The notes under the pieces were generated by a model. That model saw only the letters and a program-made list of their open reading frames with translations. It did no database searches and was not told where the DNA came from. Source: Sympetrum striolatum (taxonomy: Eukaryota > Arthropoda > Insecta > Odonata > Libellulidae). From it: a stretch of 64,000 bases of DNA. This document shows, in pieces, positions 56,701 through 64,000 of the stretch (within the stretch, counting starts at the first letter, position 1; each line of letters opens with the position of its first letter). The position numbers and the translations under genes were made by a program. The stretch is from assembly GCA_947579665.1 (NCBI GenBank), contig OX388350.1, positions 88,369,152-88,433,151 on the forward strand, in the 5' to 3' direction.

Positions 56701-59700
56701 AGTATGACTTATAAGGACTTCATCTCATTTCCTACAAAGTTTAAAGTCGATATCATGCCGGGAAGTACCTAAAACTATTTTCTTTTATCTCCATAAGAAA
56801 TGCATTGAGGAATGTAAATGGCTCTCTGGGATCGAACCAAGGACCATCAGCGAATGTGTAAAATTTGATTATGAAATATATTTATGATATCTAAACCCAT
56901 GCCGAATTTCAAGTTTGCATACCATCGGGAAGGGGTCCAAAAAAAATCTTAAAAATCGCCACAATGCATTTTAAACGGCCGATTTTTACCTCGACCTAGC
57001 ATCGAACCCAGGATATTTTCAGTAAAATTCATTTATGTTTTCGATAGATCATGACCATATATAAGGGCTTCTTGAGTTTTGATTCTCTACCTATCCGGGA
57101 AGTATTTTTTAAAAATTCCCGAAAATCAAAGCAATGCATTTAAACGGGAAAAATCGGGACTTTGGGGCCCTCTGGAATCGAACCTATGACACTGAGGTTC
57201 AAAATCGCAATTTTTCTGGCGGTTACACGTTATGGCCAATACGCCGAAAAAATTTCAAGTAAATCACGCTTGTGGTTTAGGCTGTGAATTAGTATCCTAT
57301 CTATCTATCTATCTAGGTATATACATGAATGAATCCGGAGAAGTATCTATATATAATAGATATATAGACGCTTCTCCGGATATACCTATATATATACGAG
57401 TAAAATGTAGCTTGTAGCAAAATCCCACGGACTCATCTATCAGCCCCATTTGTTTAAACATTTACTCCTCCATCTCCATGAGTCACATAGCATTCGTTAA
57501 CACTTAATTAGTATCTTTGATGCTTACTCATCTCTGTTCACAAAAATCATAGTGGAACTGCTATATTTAGTATTTTTTCGGCTCAATAACGTTTGCTGTT
57601 TTCTCTTCAACTACAACCGATCTTGGGTTTTGAAGAAAAGACCATATCTGTGCTGTTCTCTGATGTCCTTCGATTTCTCTGATCTCCTTGAGTATATTAG
57701 CCTTCCTGAACACGACTCTGATGCTTACTCATTCCTATTCACTAAAATCACAATGAAAATCCTTGCATTTTTGGGCCTTGTTTGCTAAAAAGATAAAGAT
57801 GCTTGGAAGGTAAGAAGATGGAATTATATTGCAAAAATGTAAGTCATCTGTAAAAAAATGGAAGAAAATAATTTCCTAAGTGGAACATCTAGAGATCTGT
57901 ATGGTATACACATGTATGGTGTGGTTGCCTAAAACCACTTTTAAGTTGCTAAAATTTTATAACCAAAAATCCATTGAGTTGAATGGTCAGGTACATATTT
58001 TTAAACAAGTAAGGTGCCCAAAAAGTTTCAAGCGAATCCATTTCTCAAAAACCTGGCATTTCGCTTGTAAGATGAAATAGTGAGGGAAAATAAGTCATTA
58101 AAAGTGTTACCAGTTGTAAAGAAGGACTACTGTGTGCGCAGTGAAAGAAGTAAAACAGGGAATTGTAGAAGAAGTCGTACAATATGTTCCAAGTGCAAGA
58201 AGGGCCTTAACAGTAAAATGCCAGAAACATGAAACTGTATTTAGGTTAACAAATAATTGAAATAACTAAAATTGGAAGAAAATAATGATGACTATAAATG
58301 ATTTGATAAAATTTTCTTAATCAGAATGTAAAAGTTCATTTTAATTAATATGCTTTTTGTAATTTAAAAGTATTTTCCTCAATTAAAATGCCTCGGCATT
58401 CTTTGCATACACCATGTAATCGAGGCTGGCACTATATACAACTTCTATGCAAATTCCCTGTAAAGATGCTTTGATATAAACAATAAATTCGGATAATTTT
58501 TACTGAAAAAAATGTTTTTTGAACTTTCAAAGATAAAAACAATAATGTGCTTGCTTGTACAGTTTTGTATTTAAACATTTCCCCTAACATAACTTCCAAA
58601 ATATTATTTAAATTTTGAACTTCTAAATCAGGTTGCCTCCGTAACTTTCCAGTCCACATTTATGTAGGGGAGACCGGGGCTGGTTGGCTGAGTTTTGTTT
58701 TCGGAATTTCTGTACTCATTTTGGTTTGGCTTTTTGAAAAACGGTTTGCTCTGTCATTAAGATTCAACCCTTGAGCATATATGTGAATTTTTTCATCTAT
58801 GAAAAAAAATCAGGGAAAAAGTTATTAACAATCAAATGCGGCACCGTAATTCGGCCAACCAACCCCAGGGCCAGGGTAGGTTGGCCGAATTTTGTAAAAT
58901 AAGAGAAAGATATTAAATGCATCAATGGAAAATATTTATTAGTGTATAAAAGTTAGTGTGCATAGTTTTTTAATATTTAGGTACGTAAAAAAAATCAGCT
59001 CTTTTTTTAGTCTTTTTAACACATTTAGACTTATTGTTAGTTTCGGCAGCTTTAGTGAAGTTTTTCATAGCTCTCGTGGCTTTCTTTTCCTCTGCCAACG
59101 TACGCTTACGTTTGCTTTCATTTTTCTCATTCTCCAATGCTGCTTTAATTGGGTAACCGGTCAAAATCTCGGTCGATCGGGGATTACGATCTTGACGCTT
59201 CTTCGAATCAGTTCGTGCACTTGCCTTAGGGAGAGGTCTGACGTCTTCAGGGAGGCTTACATCTGCAGCAGATTCTATGCTGATGGACGAGTTTTGTTCA
59301 GGGTTGGGTCGATCTGTGACAAATCCTGCCAGGAACTCGTCAGGAGGAAAAATTTCAGGATTGAAATGGCACACGCCAAAGACTCTGAAACCAGCTCAAA
59401 TATTGTTCGGTGTGCAGGCGATTTGAAATGCACTGGCTACGATTCCCGGAATGTTGTATATAGTCATTGTTTTGCCAGGGTTGTTCGTCATACACGCATC
59501 AGAGTAGTATTTACGAATTTTTTAAATGGACCTAGATTTTTTACTTTACAGCTGTAGATGTTGGTCACCCTGCTTTCTTATAGTTTGTAAACTAATTCGG
59601 GATTCCAAAGAGTTTCAACGAATTACATAAAACAAATCTGTGCTCAAAATATCTCTTTAGATATTTATACTGCAAACGCATAACTCTCTGTTTAGCACTA

Positions 59701-61139
59701 GGAATACCGCACTTGTCACCTCTCTTAGAAATAACAAATGGAGTCATTTTGACTCCTACCTTATTATTGTTCATATTTGCAGTTTATCTCTGCTTTTATC
59801 GGTACATTGCTTTATTTAATCAGTTTTTTTATTATTGTAATTCTTAAAACATGGTATTTATAAAAAAAGACATTTTTTATTATTGTTAATTTTATAATTT
59901 ATACCCGCTAAGTCTGGAGTATTTTCAAACGAGTGGATAGGCCATCGCCGAGTATATGTTCTTGCTTTCCGTCAGATGGCATAGCAATCTTGGCGTAACG
60001 TGACTGACTTTTATCAACAATTCGGACCTTCTACCACTTATTCCGAAAATATGAGTTTCATTGGTCTAGTTTGAGTAAGAAAAATATCGCAGAGTATAAA
60101 AATCTGCAGATTTGGGTCATCGGTCCGCGTTTTGTTTAATTAATTAAAATTTAAACAAATTATGAGGTAAAGCATCTTATCAGCACTTGCACAATAGTCA
60201 CATTATGAAGTTTTGCAAAATTCACATCTTTGCGACTAATAAAAGTATTTAATTACGAATTTTAAAAGTAGACGGTCAGAATGACCGCCGCCGTCCTTCT
60301 AGGTAGAGCGAAACTCCCGTCCTCCTAGTGTTAAAATCCAGTACAAATGATTTGATGAGCATATTTTCATAAGAGGAAGGCCACTGAGGCAATTGCACAA
60401 CCTTAAGTTTGTGTCCAGTTCCTTTTTACTTAAGAAGGTAATTTTCTTGACTGCTCTTTTATTGTGCTCTGTATTGTATTCTCTGAAGGAGGAGAAACAT
60501 ACTAAGCATACCCCTGGGACTTAAGGAGGCTCCCATCAAAAGAGTAAGTATGAGGAATAACTGTGCAGTCAATTACTGAAGCTCAATTCCAAGATATTTC
60601 AAAGAATCATTCAAGTCTGATTTCACTTTTTCCATTTTCAATTTCCTTTTTTGTAAAATCTCAGCTTGGATTTTAACTATAAATCCACTATCATATTTGA
60701 TTATTAAGTGTACAGAAGAAACATACCAATAAAATTTATTATTTTATCTAAGACCATTGAAATAGAAATAAAAATTAAATAAATAATAATGTCATGATAC
60801 ATAATGTTTGAAAATACTCTCATGGTAACAATGTTTTTCAGAAATAGGCATTTCCAAATATCAATTAAAGTTGAAGCTGACATACCATAAATACAATTGG
60901 GAAATTTTGTTGAATAGTGGATACAAACAGATCATCACCGAGCAAAAAGTGGCCACAAAATCATACCTGCAGTCTATGTAGATCACTGACCTTTCTTCTT
61001 CTTCCTCTTCTTCATCATCTTCGCTTTCTCCCTCGCCTTCCTCATCTTCCCTCTCATCTCCAGCCTCCTCTTCTTCTTCACCTGAATGGCGTATTCTCAA
61101 CACAGAAGGATCCAGACGATCAGGTAAAGGGGGTAGAAC
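41572..61139 (-). CDS. l(3)mbt: Lethal(3)malignant brain tumor-like protein (L3MBTL), C-terminal 247 residues
   Basis: Exons in order of transcription: 60991-61139, 54177-54266, 51911-52283, 41572-41703 (stop TAA at 41572-41574). They keep one frame (149+90+373+132 nt). L3MBTL proteins are nuclear chromatin readers whose MBT repeats bind methylated lysines and compact chromatin; the C-terminal SAM domain mediates oligomerisation. Seen here: an acidic tract (EEEEEAGDEREDEEGEGESE), a KPPPPKIKRSESPP linker, a glycine/arginine stretch (GYGRGIGRGSRA), then VHRSVFSPGYLPNPDRLTPL-CWDRH, resembling the VHQSLFMS...PDRSLSVCWEQH segment before the SAM domain in L3MBTL1. The SAM domain follows (WTREEVVKFVENIPGCKERA to KLGPAIKVYNSIVLLRQ). 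MBT repeats are not in the window and should lie beyond 64000. Another SAM-domain Polycomb-group protein is the main alternative. Confidence 0.75.
41704..43012 (-). other. L3MBTL intron, 3' part
   Basis: The intron between the two SAM exons covers 41704-51910 (10.2 kb). This section is AT-rich without a recognised element. Confidence 0.45.
43013..43560 (-). pseudogene. LINE reverse transcriptase C-terminus, - strand
   Basis: Leftward from about 43545: GWSTLGRNLCILKSRMPMIL, KRNDFNQCILPVLTYVSETW, ITQRLQKLQRSMDDCMLVIA, then after a frame break a TWVRMMSGVTDIIDKV-like reading and the end near 43060 (ATCTGACGTCGGATTTAGGC on the + strand text). It is the same family as 24790-25318, where several of these blocks appear in the same order. 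Confidence 0.75.
43621..44089. other. Diverged repeat sequence ahead of modular repeat copy 3
   Basis: 43660-43800 resembles degraded monomers of the modular repeat (CCAAAAGGCCTCAAAATCC). 43800-44030 is GC-richer, with AACAATGTAACGCGAACGC, a repeated ACAACAATGTAA motif and TATTTAAGGCCC, and could be part of an LTR-like or DNA-transposon end; no partner was found. Confidence 0.35.
44090..45272 (+). repeat. T-arm-motif modular repeat, copy 3a
   Basis: The left end has TTCACAGGCTTAACCAC and CGTGTAACCACCAGAAAAA. Motif sites (diverged GGTTCGA) occur at 44459, 44618, 44786, 44943 and 45107, spaced 157-168 bp. The right end shows the hairpin and TTTTACTCG at 45235-45266, then the ATTATATATAGATGCTTCTC linker. 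No coding potential. Confidence 0.75.
45303..45379. mobile_element. Diverged copy of the palindromic Tc1/mariner-like mini-element
   Basis: TGTACACCAGAATTAACGCA and the right arm GCTGCATTAATTTTGGCCAG-GACTGTAC frame the same CTAGCGATCCTTAC centre found at 11501-11514. The left arm has lost about 8 bases, and several mismatches show that it is older than the 11467 copy. It lies in the TA-rich linker between two modular repeats. Confidence 0.8.
45385..46395 (+). repeat. T-arm-motif modular repeat, copies 3b and truncated 3c
   Basis: Copy 3b starts AGGATACTAATTCACAGGCT and carries motifs near 45478, 45654, 45829 and 45988. It ends in GCAGTATGCAAGC and TTTTACTTG near 46130. A second, truncated copy (about 46165-46395) repeats only the last monomer (GACCCGGGTTCGATGCAGG near 46244) and its own end hairpin and TTTTGCTCG. 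The - strand open frames at 45469-45846 and 46145-46381 are incidental. Confidence 0.7.
46396..47054 (+). repeat. Remnants of the modular repeat next to the piggyBac element
   Basis: 46396-46500 is another TTCTCCGGATATACC linker plus left-end-like sequence. 46858-47054 matches the third monomer type (GGTCCTTGGTTTGATCCCAG, TTTACGGAGGTAATGGAAAC). The sequence between is unassigned. The piggyBac element appears to have inserted at TTAA (47055-47058) in this monomer. Confidence 0.5.
47059..49712 (-). mobile_element. piggyBac-type transposon, decayed transposase
   Basis: Left end: TTAA (47055-47058), then CCTGCCGTTACTCGCGC. The right end in reverse reads CCTGCTGTTACTCGTGC (49712 leftward), so 14 of 17 end bases agree. 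The right-hand TTAA is not preserved. The - strand transposase is broken but readable: VDEQLIPFRGRCSFRQYLPN (about 48680-48620), RPAKYGIKIFALVDAGVYYT, GTGRNVTADCDWIPSVPLLE (48464 on), LTLDGTIRKNKKELPP, and a zinc-binding C-terminus CVICPRNKD....CKYC near 47960-47900. These are the standard piggyBac landmarks. Stops after 48530 and 48237 make it inactive. A second left-end-like sequence (CCCACGATTACTCGCAC) occurs inside at 47393. Confidence 0.85.
49713..50039 (-). other. L3MBTL intron, unassigned
   Basis: Moderately GC-rich stretch with no recognised motif. It may be the 3' untranslated part of the Penelope-like element that follows on the - strand. Confidence 0.35.
50040..51110 (-). pseudogene. 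Penelope-like element reverse transcriptase remnant
   Basis: Leftward: MTKLEKDLTTVYQKAIHEAI (51084), a short SPNYIRKASQLGLAI segment, then after breaks SSLTNSDDVILINFDVTNLF (near 50760), VSVGKDLFQQKDGLPMGSPL with LSELFMDSFEKKIF (50640-50560), and later FPLSTEEYQEEWKIIMEIPM (50220 on). DGxxMGSPLSxxxAxxFMxxxE is the signature of Penelope-like reverse transcriptases, which are neither LTR nor LINE. Several stops and frameshifts make it dead. No GIY-YIG endonuclease motif was recognised. Confidence 0.75.
51241..51598. mobile_element. Mariner/pogo-type MITE (358 bp) flanked by TA
   Basis: Left end CAGTCAGTCATCGACTTAC (51241) and right end in reverse CAGTCAGTTGTTGACTTATG (51598) agree at most positions, and both are flanked by TA, the usual target of this superfamily. 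The interior is AT-rich and non-coding. It lies in the L3MBTL SAM intron. Confidence 0.7.
51911..52283 (-). CDS. l(3)mbt: L3MBTL exon with first half of SAM domain
   Basis: The acceptor TTTATCCAG|GAGAGTT is chosen because it alone continues the upstream frame; the nearer AG at 52268-52269 would break it. The donor is GATGAG|GTGAGT. Encodes VIIQNPRQGLPPPPPLRLGP, GYGRGIGRGSRAVTRHDGP, VHRSVFSPGYLPNPDRLTPL and WTREEVVKFVENIPGCKERA to VFRDE. The exon ends in the middle of the SAM domain. Confidence 0.85.
52284..52780 (-). other. L3MBTL intron sequence
   Basis: AT-rich, no recognised feature up to the long inverted repeat that starts at 52781. Confidence 0.45.
52781..53119. repeat. Long inverted repeat with 95-bp arms (fold-back or Penelope-like terminal repeat)
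   Basis: Arms 52781-52875 and 53025-53119 are about 97% complementary (three mismatches seen) around a 149-bp C-rich spacer. Each arm contains ACCGATTTTGAACAAATTAG and TTCATCATCAGG; in reverse this reads CTGATGA, a GAAC...GTTC stem, then AAAATC, which recalls the hammerhead ribozyme core (CUGANGA-stem-GAAA) in the terminal repeats of Penelope-like elements, but with A in place of the needed G. No protein is encoded. It lies in an L3MBTL intron. Confidence 0.75.
53120..54176 (-). other. L3MBTL intron sequence
   Basis: AT-rich, no recognised gene or repeat. Open frames of about 60 codons have no motif. Confidence 0.45.
54177..54266 (-). CDS. l(3)mbt: L3MBTL short linker exon (90 nt)
   Basis: Bounded by TTTTTTTAG| and AAAACC|GTGAGT. 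Encodes KPPPPKIKRSESPPASCEWE and GAPESRPAKP. The basic KIKR stretch could act as a nuclear localisation signal. Phase agrees with the exons on both sides. Confidence 0.75.
54398..55130. repeat. Second copy of the tandem-unit mobile repeat (two units)
   Basis: It has the same ends as the repeat at 345-1693: AATCTGATGTGGCCAACACA and ACTTTCTCC (54424-54432) at left, GGGAGAAAGT (55075-55084) at right. Inside, only two GGTTAA sites occur (54632 and 54811, 179 bp apart). A further left-end sequence (AATCTGATGTGGCAAGCACA) follows directly at 55088, so copies can be joined end to start. It lies in an L3MBTL intron. Confidence 0.75.
55147..56220 (-). repeat. T-arm-motif modular repeat, copy 4a (reversed)
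   Basis: Motif sites (TCGAACC-type) at 55266, 55432, 55601, 55767, 55910 and 56084. In this copy the last two monomer types (CGGCATCGAACCCGGGTC and CTGGCATCGAGCCCAGGA) occur twice in alternation, so its order differs from copy 4b through internal duplication or loss. It is bounded at 56205-56225 by a TATATATATCTATTACGAG junction to copy 4b. Confidence 0.8.
56224..57345 (-). repeat. T-arm-motif modular repeat, copy 4b (reversed, best preserved)
   Basis: Begins CGAGTAAAATGTAGCTTGCA with the 17-nt hairpin GCTTGCATACTGCAAGC (56238-56254). Motifs at 56361, 56509, 56666, 56832, 57002 and 57178; in element orientation the spacings are 176, 170, 166, 157 and 148 bp. It then has the left end CGTGTAACCGCCAGAAAAAT in reverse, TGTGAATTAGTATCCTATC, a CTAT repeat and the ATGAATCCGGAGAAG linker. 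This copy gives the clearest view of the whole element, about 1.1 kb. Confidence 0.85.
57346..57899 (-). other. L3MBTL intron sequence
   Basis: Another TTCTCCGGATATACC linker and a solo CGAGTAAAATGTAGCTTG end (about 57397-57414), then unassigned sequence. The + open frame at 57552-57788 has no motif. Confidence 0.4.
57900..58235 (+). pseudogene. Possible piggyBac C-terminal remnant
   Basis: After stop-ridden sequence, 58108-58215 reads LPVVKKDYCVRSERSKTGNC and RRSRTICSKCKKGL, which resembles the cysteine-rich zinc-binding end of piggyBac transposases (CxxCSxR...RRxRxxCxxCxxxLC). No earlier piggyBac domain is readable, so the call is tentative. Confidence 0.35.
58668..59560 (-). pseudogene. 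Pogo/Tigger-type transposase C-terminus with element end
   Basis: Leftward from about 59510: MTNNPGKTMTIYNIPGIVAS, a stop, then an open 134-codon tail with HFNPEIFPPDEFLAGFVTDR, EDVRPLPKASARTDSKKRQD and ILTGYPIKAALENEKNESKR. This fits the end of pogo/Tigger-type transposases (GIYPFNxxIFxxxDFxxSxVTDRP ... VSPxxIRPxPKAxxR ... ILTDTPxK). The likely terminal repeat GGGGAGACCGGGGCTGGTTG lies at 58668-58687, with internal GGTTGG/CCAACC complements near 58855-58890. The N-terminal half was not found. Confidence 0.7.
59561..60990 (-). other. L3MBTL intron sequence
   Basis: Mostly AT-rich. GACGGTCAGAATGACCGCC (60272-60290) forms a small hairpin, and TAGAGCGAAACTCCCGTCCT to CCTAGTGTTAA (60302-60335) could be a piggyBac-like end at TTAA. 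The - strand frame 59592-59774 is unrecognised. Confidence 0.35.
60991..61139 (-). CDS. l(3)mbt: L3MBTL acidic-tract exon
   Basis: Encodes VLPPLPDRLDPSVLRIRHSG followed by about 27 residues that are nearly all E or D. The donor GAAAG|GTCAGT gives the right phase for the next exon; the alternative donor CAG|GTATGA at 60967-60968 would need a different frame. The acceptor at 61140-61141 (TTATCAAG) has a weak pyrimidine tract, so the 5' boundary is less certain. Earlier exons are outside the window or not recognised. Confidence 0.6.
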
Positions 61140-62394
61140 CTTGATAAATTAAGTCAATTTTTATTTTCATCTTTTTCAGATTATTACTAGTATAGTGCAT
61201 ACACTAGAAGTCATTTTAACAACTACAGCATAAAACGAGAGTTGCACTGTGGCAAGTGATTTTTTTGGCCGTTGTCCATCTCACTGCAAAAAGAATAGGG
61301 AATTTCGTCCATTATAACAAGTGGTTATTTCTGAGATATCAGTATAATGAATGCCATGTTTCTATAATTGTCTTGCAGGAGGCATATCTTGGAATCGTCA
61401 ATTGAGGTGAGAGACAAAGTCTGACAAGTAAACAGTAATCTGAAATGTATTATCTCTACAAAGAACAGAAAAATATTAAATGCAGAAATTATCGTCACCT
61501 AATACATGCATTTGTTTTCCACAACTTGACCCATCCAACCTTGGCAAAAATACTTCAGGAAGCTTTGATTAGAGACTTCTCACGAGTTTCATTCTCCCCT
61601 TTGTCCCTCTGTACATCTTATCACCTCATCTTTTGTTTATTTTTGGTGACGATCCCTCTAGTCAACTCCGGAATTTTTTATTGAGTTCCCATCATATTAG
61701 CATCCACCCATGAGATTTGTTTTCATGTGATGTTTAGCACCAAATCATCCAGAATGGGTAGGAATATAGGAGATAAAAGCAGTGCTGATTCCCAGGGTAA
61801 ACTCCCTCGCACCACAGTCATTACTTATGATGTGTGTGAATGAAAAATATCTTGAGAAAGTAATTTGATATAAATTAGGATTATCTAATGACACACCATT
61901 ACTTTTCGACAATTATTCGGCAATAATTTTCCATATTTTCTATTAGAGAACGCAGTTTCTTTATGATGTATGAATCAATGAAATAATACTGTATTTACTC
62001 AAAAATAATGAACCATCGAATGTAATAGGCACCCCCAAATTCGAGCATAGGACATTGAGAAGGCATTTGCCTGCAAATGTAGGGTGCACCTTAACACATT
62101 GAATGCAGACAAACGATGATCGTCGTCCGTTGGGCGCTATCCGTGGATGGCTGACAATGATCATCAGTCATACACATTACGCTATATATAGTTGGGTTTG
62201 CTTTTTGAAGGCTGTTTTCGAACTGCGCCACCCCGTAGCACTTCCGTTATCCTTTTCAGTTGCTGGTAAGGCTCTTCTGCATAAATATCTCTGGTAGTTT
62301 CGCTGTGCGACCAATTTTTTTTGGTGAATTATTTTCTACTGGTAAGCACATTTTTTCATGTTCCTTTACTTCTTTTGAATGAATTTGAATTTTT
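61140..62394. other. Upstream L3MBTL intron or flanking sequence
   Basis: AT-rich, with no clear exon. At 62091 TTAACACATTGAATGCAG is followed by a hairpin-rich GATGATCGTCGTCCG stretch, which resembles a piggyBac-type terminus at TTAA. 61985-62040 resembles a decayed DNA-transposon end. Confidence 0.35.
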
Positions 62395-63037
62395 GAAATA
62401 GAATCAAATTTTATATGTTCGCTGATGGTCCTTGGTTCGATCCCAGAGGGCAATATACAGTTCTCAATGCATTTCTTATGGAGATAATGGAAACAAATTT
62501 TAGGTGCTTGCCGGCATGATGACTTCAAAATTTGCATGAAATAAGATCAAATCTTAACAGGTAATACCGTGCATTCACAGTTTCCAATATGTCTTGGGTT
62601 CGACACCAGGTGTCTCTACAATCAGTTACTGATCCAATTTTCAATAATTATTTTGAACCCGTTCCCTTTAATTTAAAAACTTGAAATTCGGTAGATAGAT
62701 AGAAATCAAAGATAAAATTTGAAAAAAAGTTTTAGATTTCAATAATCGTCCTTGGTTCGAATCCAGTGAGCCATTTACATTTGTGAAAAATAGAACGTCG
62801 ATTGAGGCAGTTGCCGTCAATATTTCTCCTTGAATTTTCACACATAGTTAGAGATGGTGATCTTCTGTTATGCTGCATAGTAAGTTCACCAGGAAGACCC
62901 GGGTTCGATGCCAGACGATGAAATTGTCGCATTTTATGAATATTTTCAATCCTTTTTTTTTCTTTTGTGGACCGTCCCGATATAATGCCGATATGAAATT
63001 AGTATTGCCGATCTGCTTGCAGTATGCAAGCTAAATT
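62395..63037 (+). repeat. T-arm-motif modular repeat, copy 5a (5'-truncated)
   Basis: Motifs GGTTCGA at 62434, 62597, 62754 and 62902 (spacings 163, 157, 148, as in the right part of copy 4b). It ends with GCAGTATGCAAGCTAAATTT-TACTTG at 63018-63043 and the ATTATATATAGACGCTTCTC linker. The first two monomers are missing. Confidence 0.8.
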
Positions 63038-63084
63038 TTACTTGTCTATTATATATAGACGCTTCTCCGGATTCATTCATGGAT

Positions 63085-64000
63085 ATACCTATATAGATAG
63101 ATAGATAGATAGGATACTAATTCACAGCCTAAACCACAAGCGTCATTGACTTGAAGTTTTTACGACGTATTGGCCATAACGTGTAACCGCCAGAAAAATT
63201 GCGATTTTGATCCTCAGGGTCATGGGTTCGATTCCAGAGGGCCCCAAAGTCGCGATTTTCTCCATGAGAATACATGGCGGGGATTTTCGAAATTTTTTTT
63301 GAGGTACTTCCCGGAGAGAGAAAGAGTTGAAACTCGAGGGATCGCTAGAAGCCGTGCGTATCCAACGAAAATGAGAAAAACATCTTAGAATATAGTCCAT
63401 GGTTCGATGCTAGGTCGGGGCAAAAATCGGCCGTTTAAAATGCATTGCGGCGATTTTGAAAATTTTTTTTGGATCCTTTCCCGATAACATGGATATTCGA
63501 AACTCGGCACATGGATAGATATCATGAATATACTTCATAATCAAATTTTACATGTTCGCTGATTGTCCTTGGTTCGATCCCAGAGGGCCATTTGCACTTC
63601 TCAATGCATTTCTTACGGAGATAACGGAAACAAAATTTAGGTAATTTCTGGCATGCTATCAACTTCAAACTTTGCATGATACAAGAGCAAGACTTTACAA
63701 ATCAAGCTGTGCATTCACAGCTTACAATTCCTCCTGGGTTCGACACCAGGTGTCTCTGAAATCAGAAGTTGACCCGATTTTTAGGAATTATTTTGAAACC
63801 TTTCCTAATAAAATAGAAACTTGAAATTCGGCATATAGATAAAGATCATAAATAACTTTCAGAAACATATTTTAGATTTCCAAGATCGTCCTTGGTTCGA
63901 GTCCCAAGAGGCATTAACATTCGTGAAAATTAGAACGTTTTTTGAGGCAGTTATAGCCAATATTTCTGCTTGAATTTTCACACATAGTTAGAGATGGTGA
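63085..64000 (+). repeat. T-arm-motif modular repeat, copy 5b (runs off the window)
   Basis: It starts with a GATA tract, GATACTAATTCACAGCC and CGTGTAACCGCCAGAAAAAT. Motifs at 63225, 63401, 63571, 63737 and 63894 give spacings 176, 170, 166 and 157, identical to copy 4b. The sixth monomer begins (TTCACACATAGTTAGAGATG) as the window ends. The open frames on both strands at 63143-63400 are incidental. Confidence 0.85.

Noticed and set aside
56224..57345. GGTTCGA sites as a cluster of true tRNA genes
   Set aside because: Only the T-arm-like part is present. No A box, anticodon arm or acceptor stem is found at tRNA distance, and loops are often eight bases.
58958..59557. 199-codon + frame, the longest besides 31958-32626
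   Set aside because: It overlaps in antisense the pogo/Tigger-type C-terminus, which has clear family motifs; the + reading has none.
63143..63400. Overlapping open frames on both strands
   Set aside because: They lie in modular repeat copy 5b, have no motif and are not kept in copy 4b.
1..64000. Prokaryotic-type operon or defence system
   Set aside because: Genes are intron-split and AT-rich, with eukaryotic transposons throughout; no compact gene cluster exists.

Overview
This is a nuclear genomic window from an animal, most likely an arthropod and probably an insect. The protein-coding genes are split by GT-AG introns, the DNA is AT-rich, and introns and intergenic DNA are packed with decayed mobile elements typical of arthropods (pogo/Tigger, mariner, piggyBac, hAT, Harbinger, Helitron, Penelope-like, several non-LTR retrotransposons). 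The species cannot be fixed from the sequence alone.

Two host genes are well supported, and they lie tail to tail. On the + strand, 14 coding exons from 15034 to 40354 join in a continuous frame into an 834-residue autophagy protein ATG9, the membrane scramblase that seeds autophagosomes. On the - strand, four exons between 61139 and 41572 encode the last 247 residues of a lethal(3)malignant brain tumor-like (L3MBTL) chromatin protein, ending in a SAM domain; its earlier exons should lie beyond 64000. About 1.2 kb separates the two stop codons. A third possible host exon, a single C2H2 zinc finger on the - strand at 4068-4378, has no recognised partner exons.

Layout: 1-1.7 kb is a mobile repeat with six 178-bp tandem units (a two-unit relative sits at 54.4-55.1 kb). 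2-14 kb is intergenic and holds Tigger, Helitron, LINE, pogo and hAT relics. 15-40.4 kb is ATG9, with introns 10 and 11 (7.9 and 8.4 kb) loaded with LINE pieces, hAT-like and Harbinger elements. 41-61 kb is L3MBTL; a 10.2-kb intron that splits the SAM domain carries a piggyBac element, a Penelope-like reverse transcriptase and more repeats. 61-64 kb is repeat-rich upstream sequence or intron.

The most unusual content is a repeat family at about 4.6-5.4, 25.3-28.3, 44-47, 55.1-57.3 and 62.4-64 kb. Each copy is an ordered string of different monomers, each with a tRNA T-arm-like hairpin around GGTTCGA. Successive motifs are spaced 176, 170, 166, 157 and 148 bp in the same order in separate copies. 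The copies end near a 17-nt hairpin followed by ACTCG, and several are joined head to tail or in inverted orientation through TA-rich linkers. I know no named family with this architecture. A Helitron-like origin is an inference, supported only by the end hairpin and by a Helitron helicase fragment at 6.3-6.5 kb.
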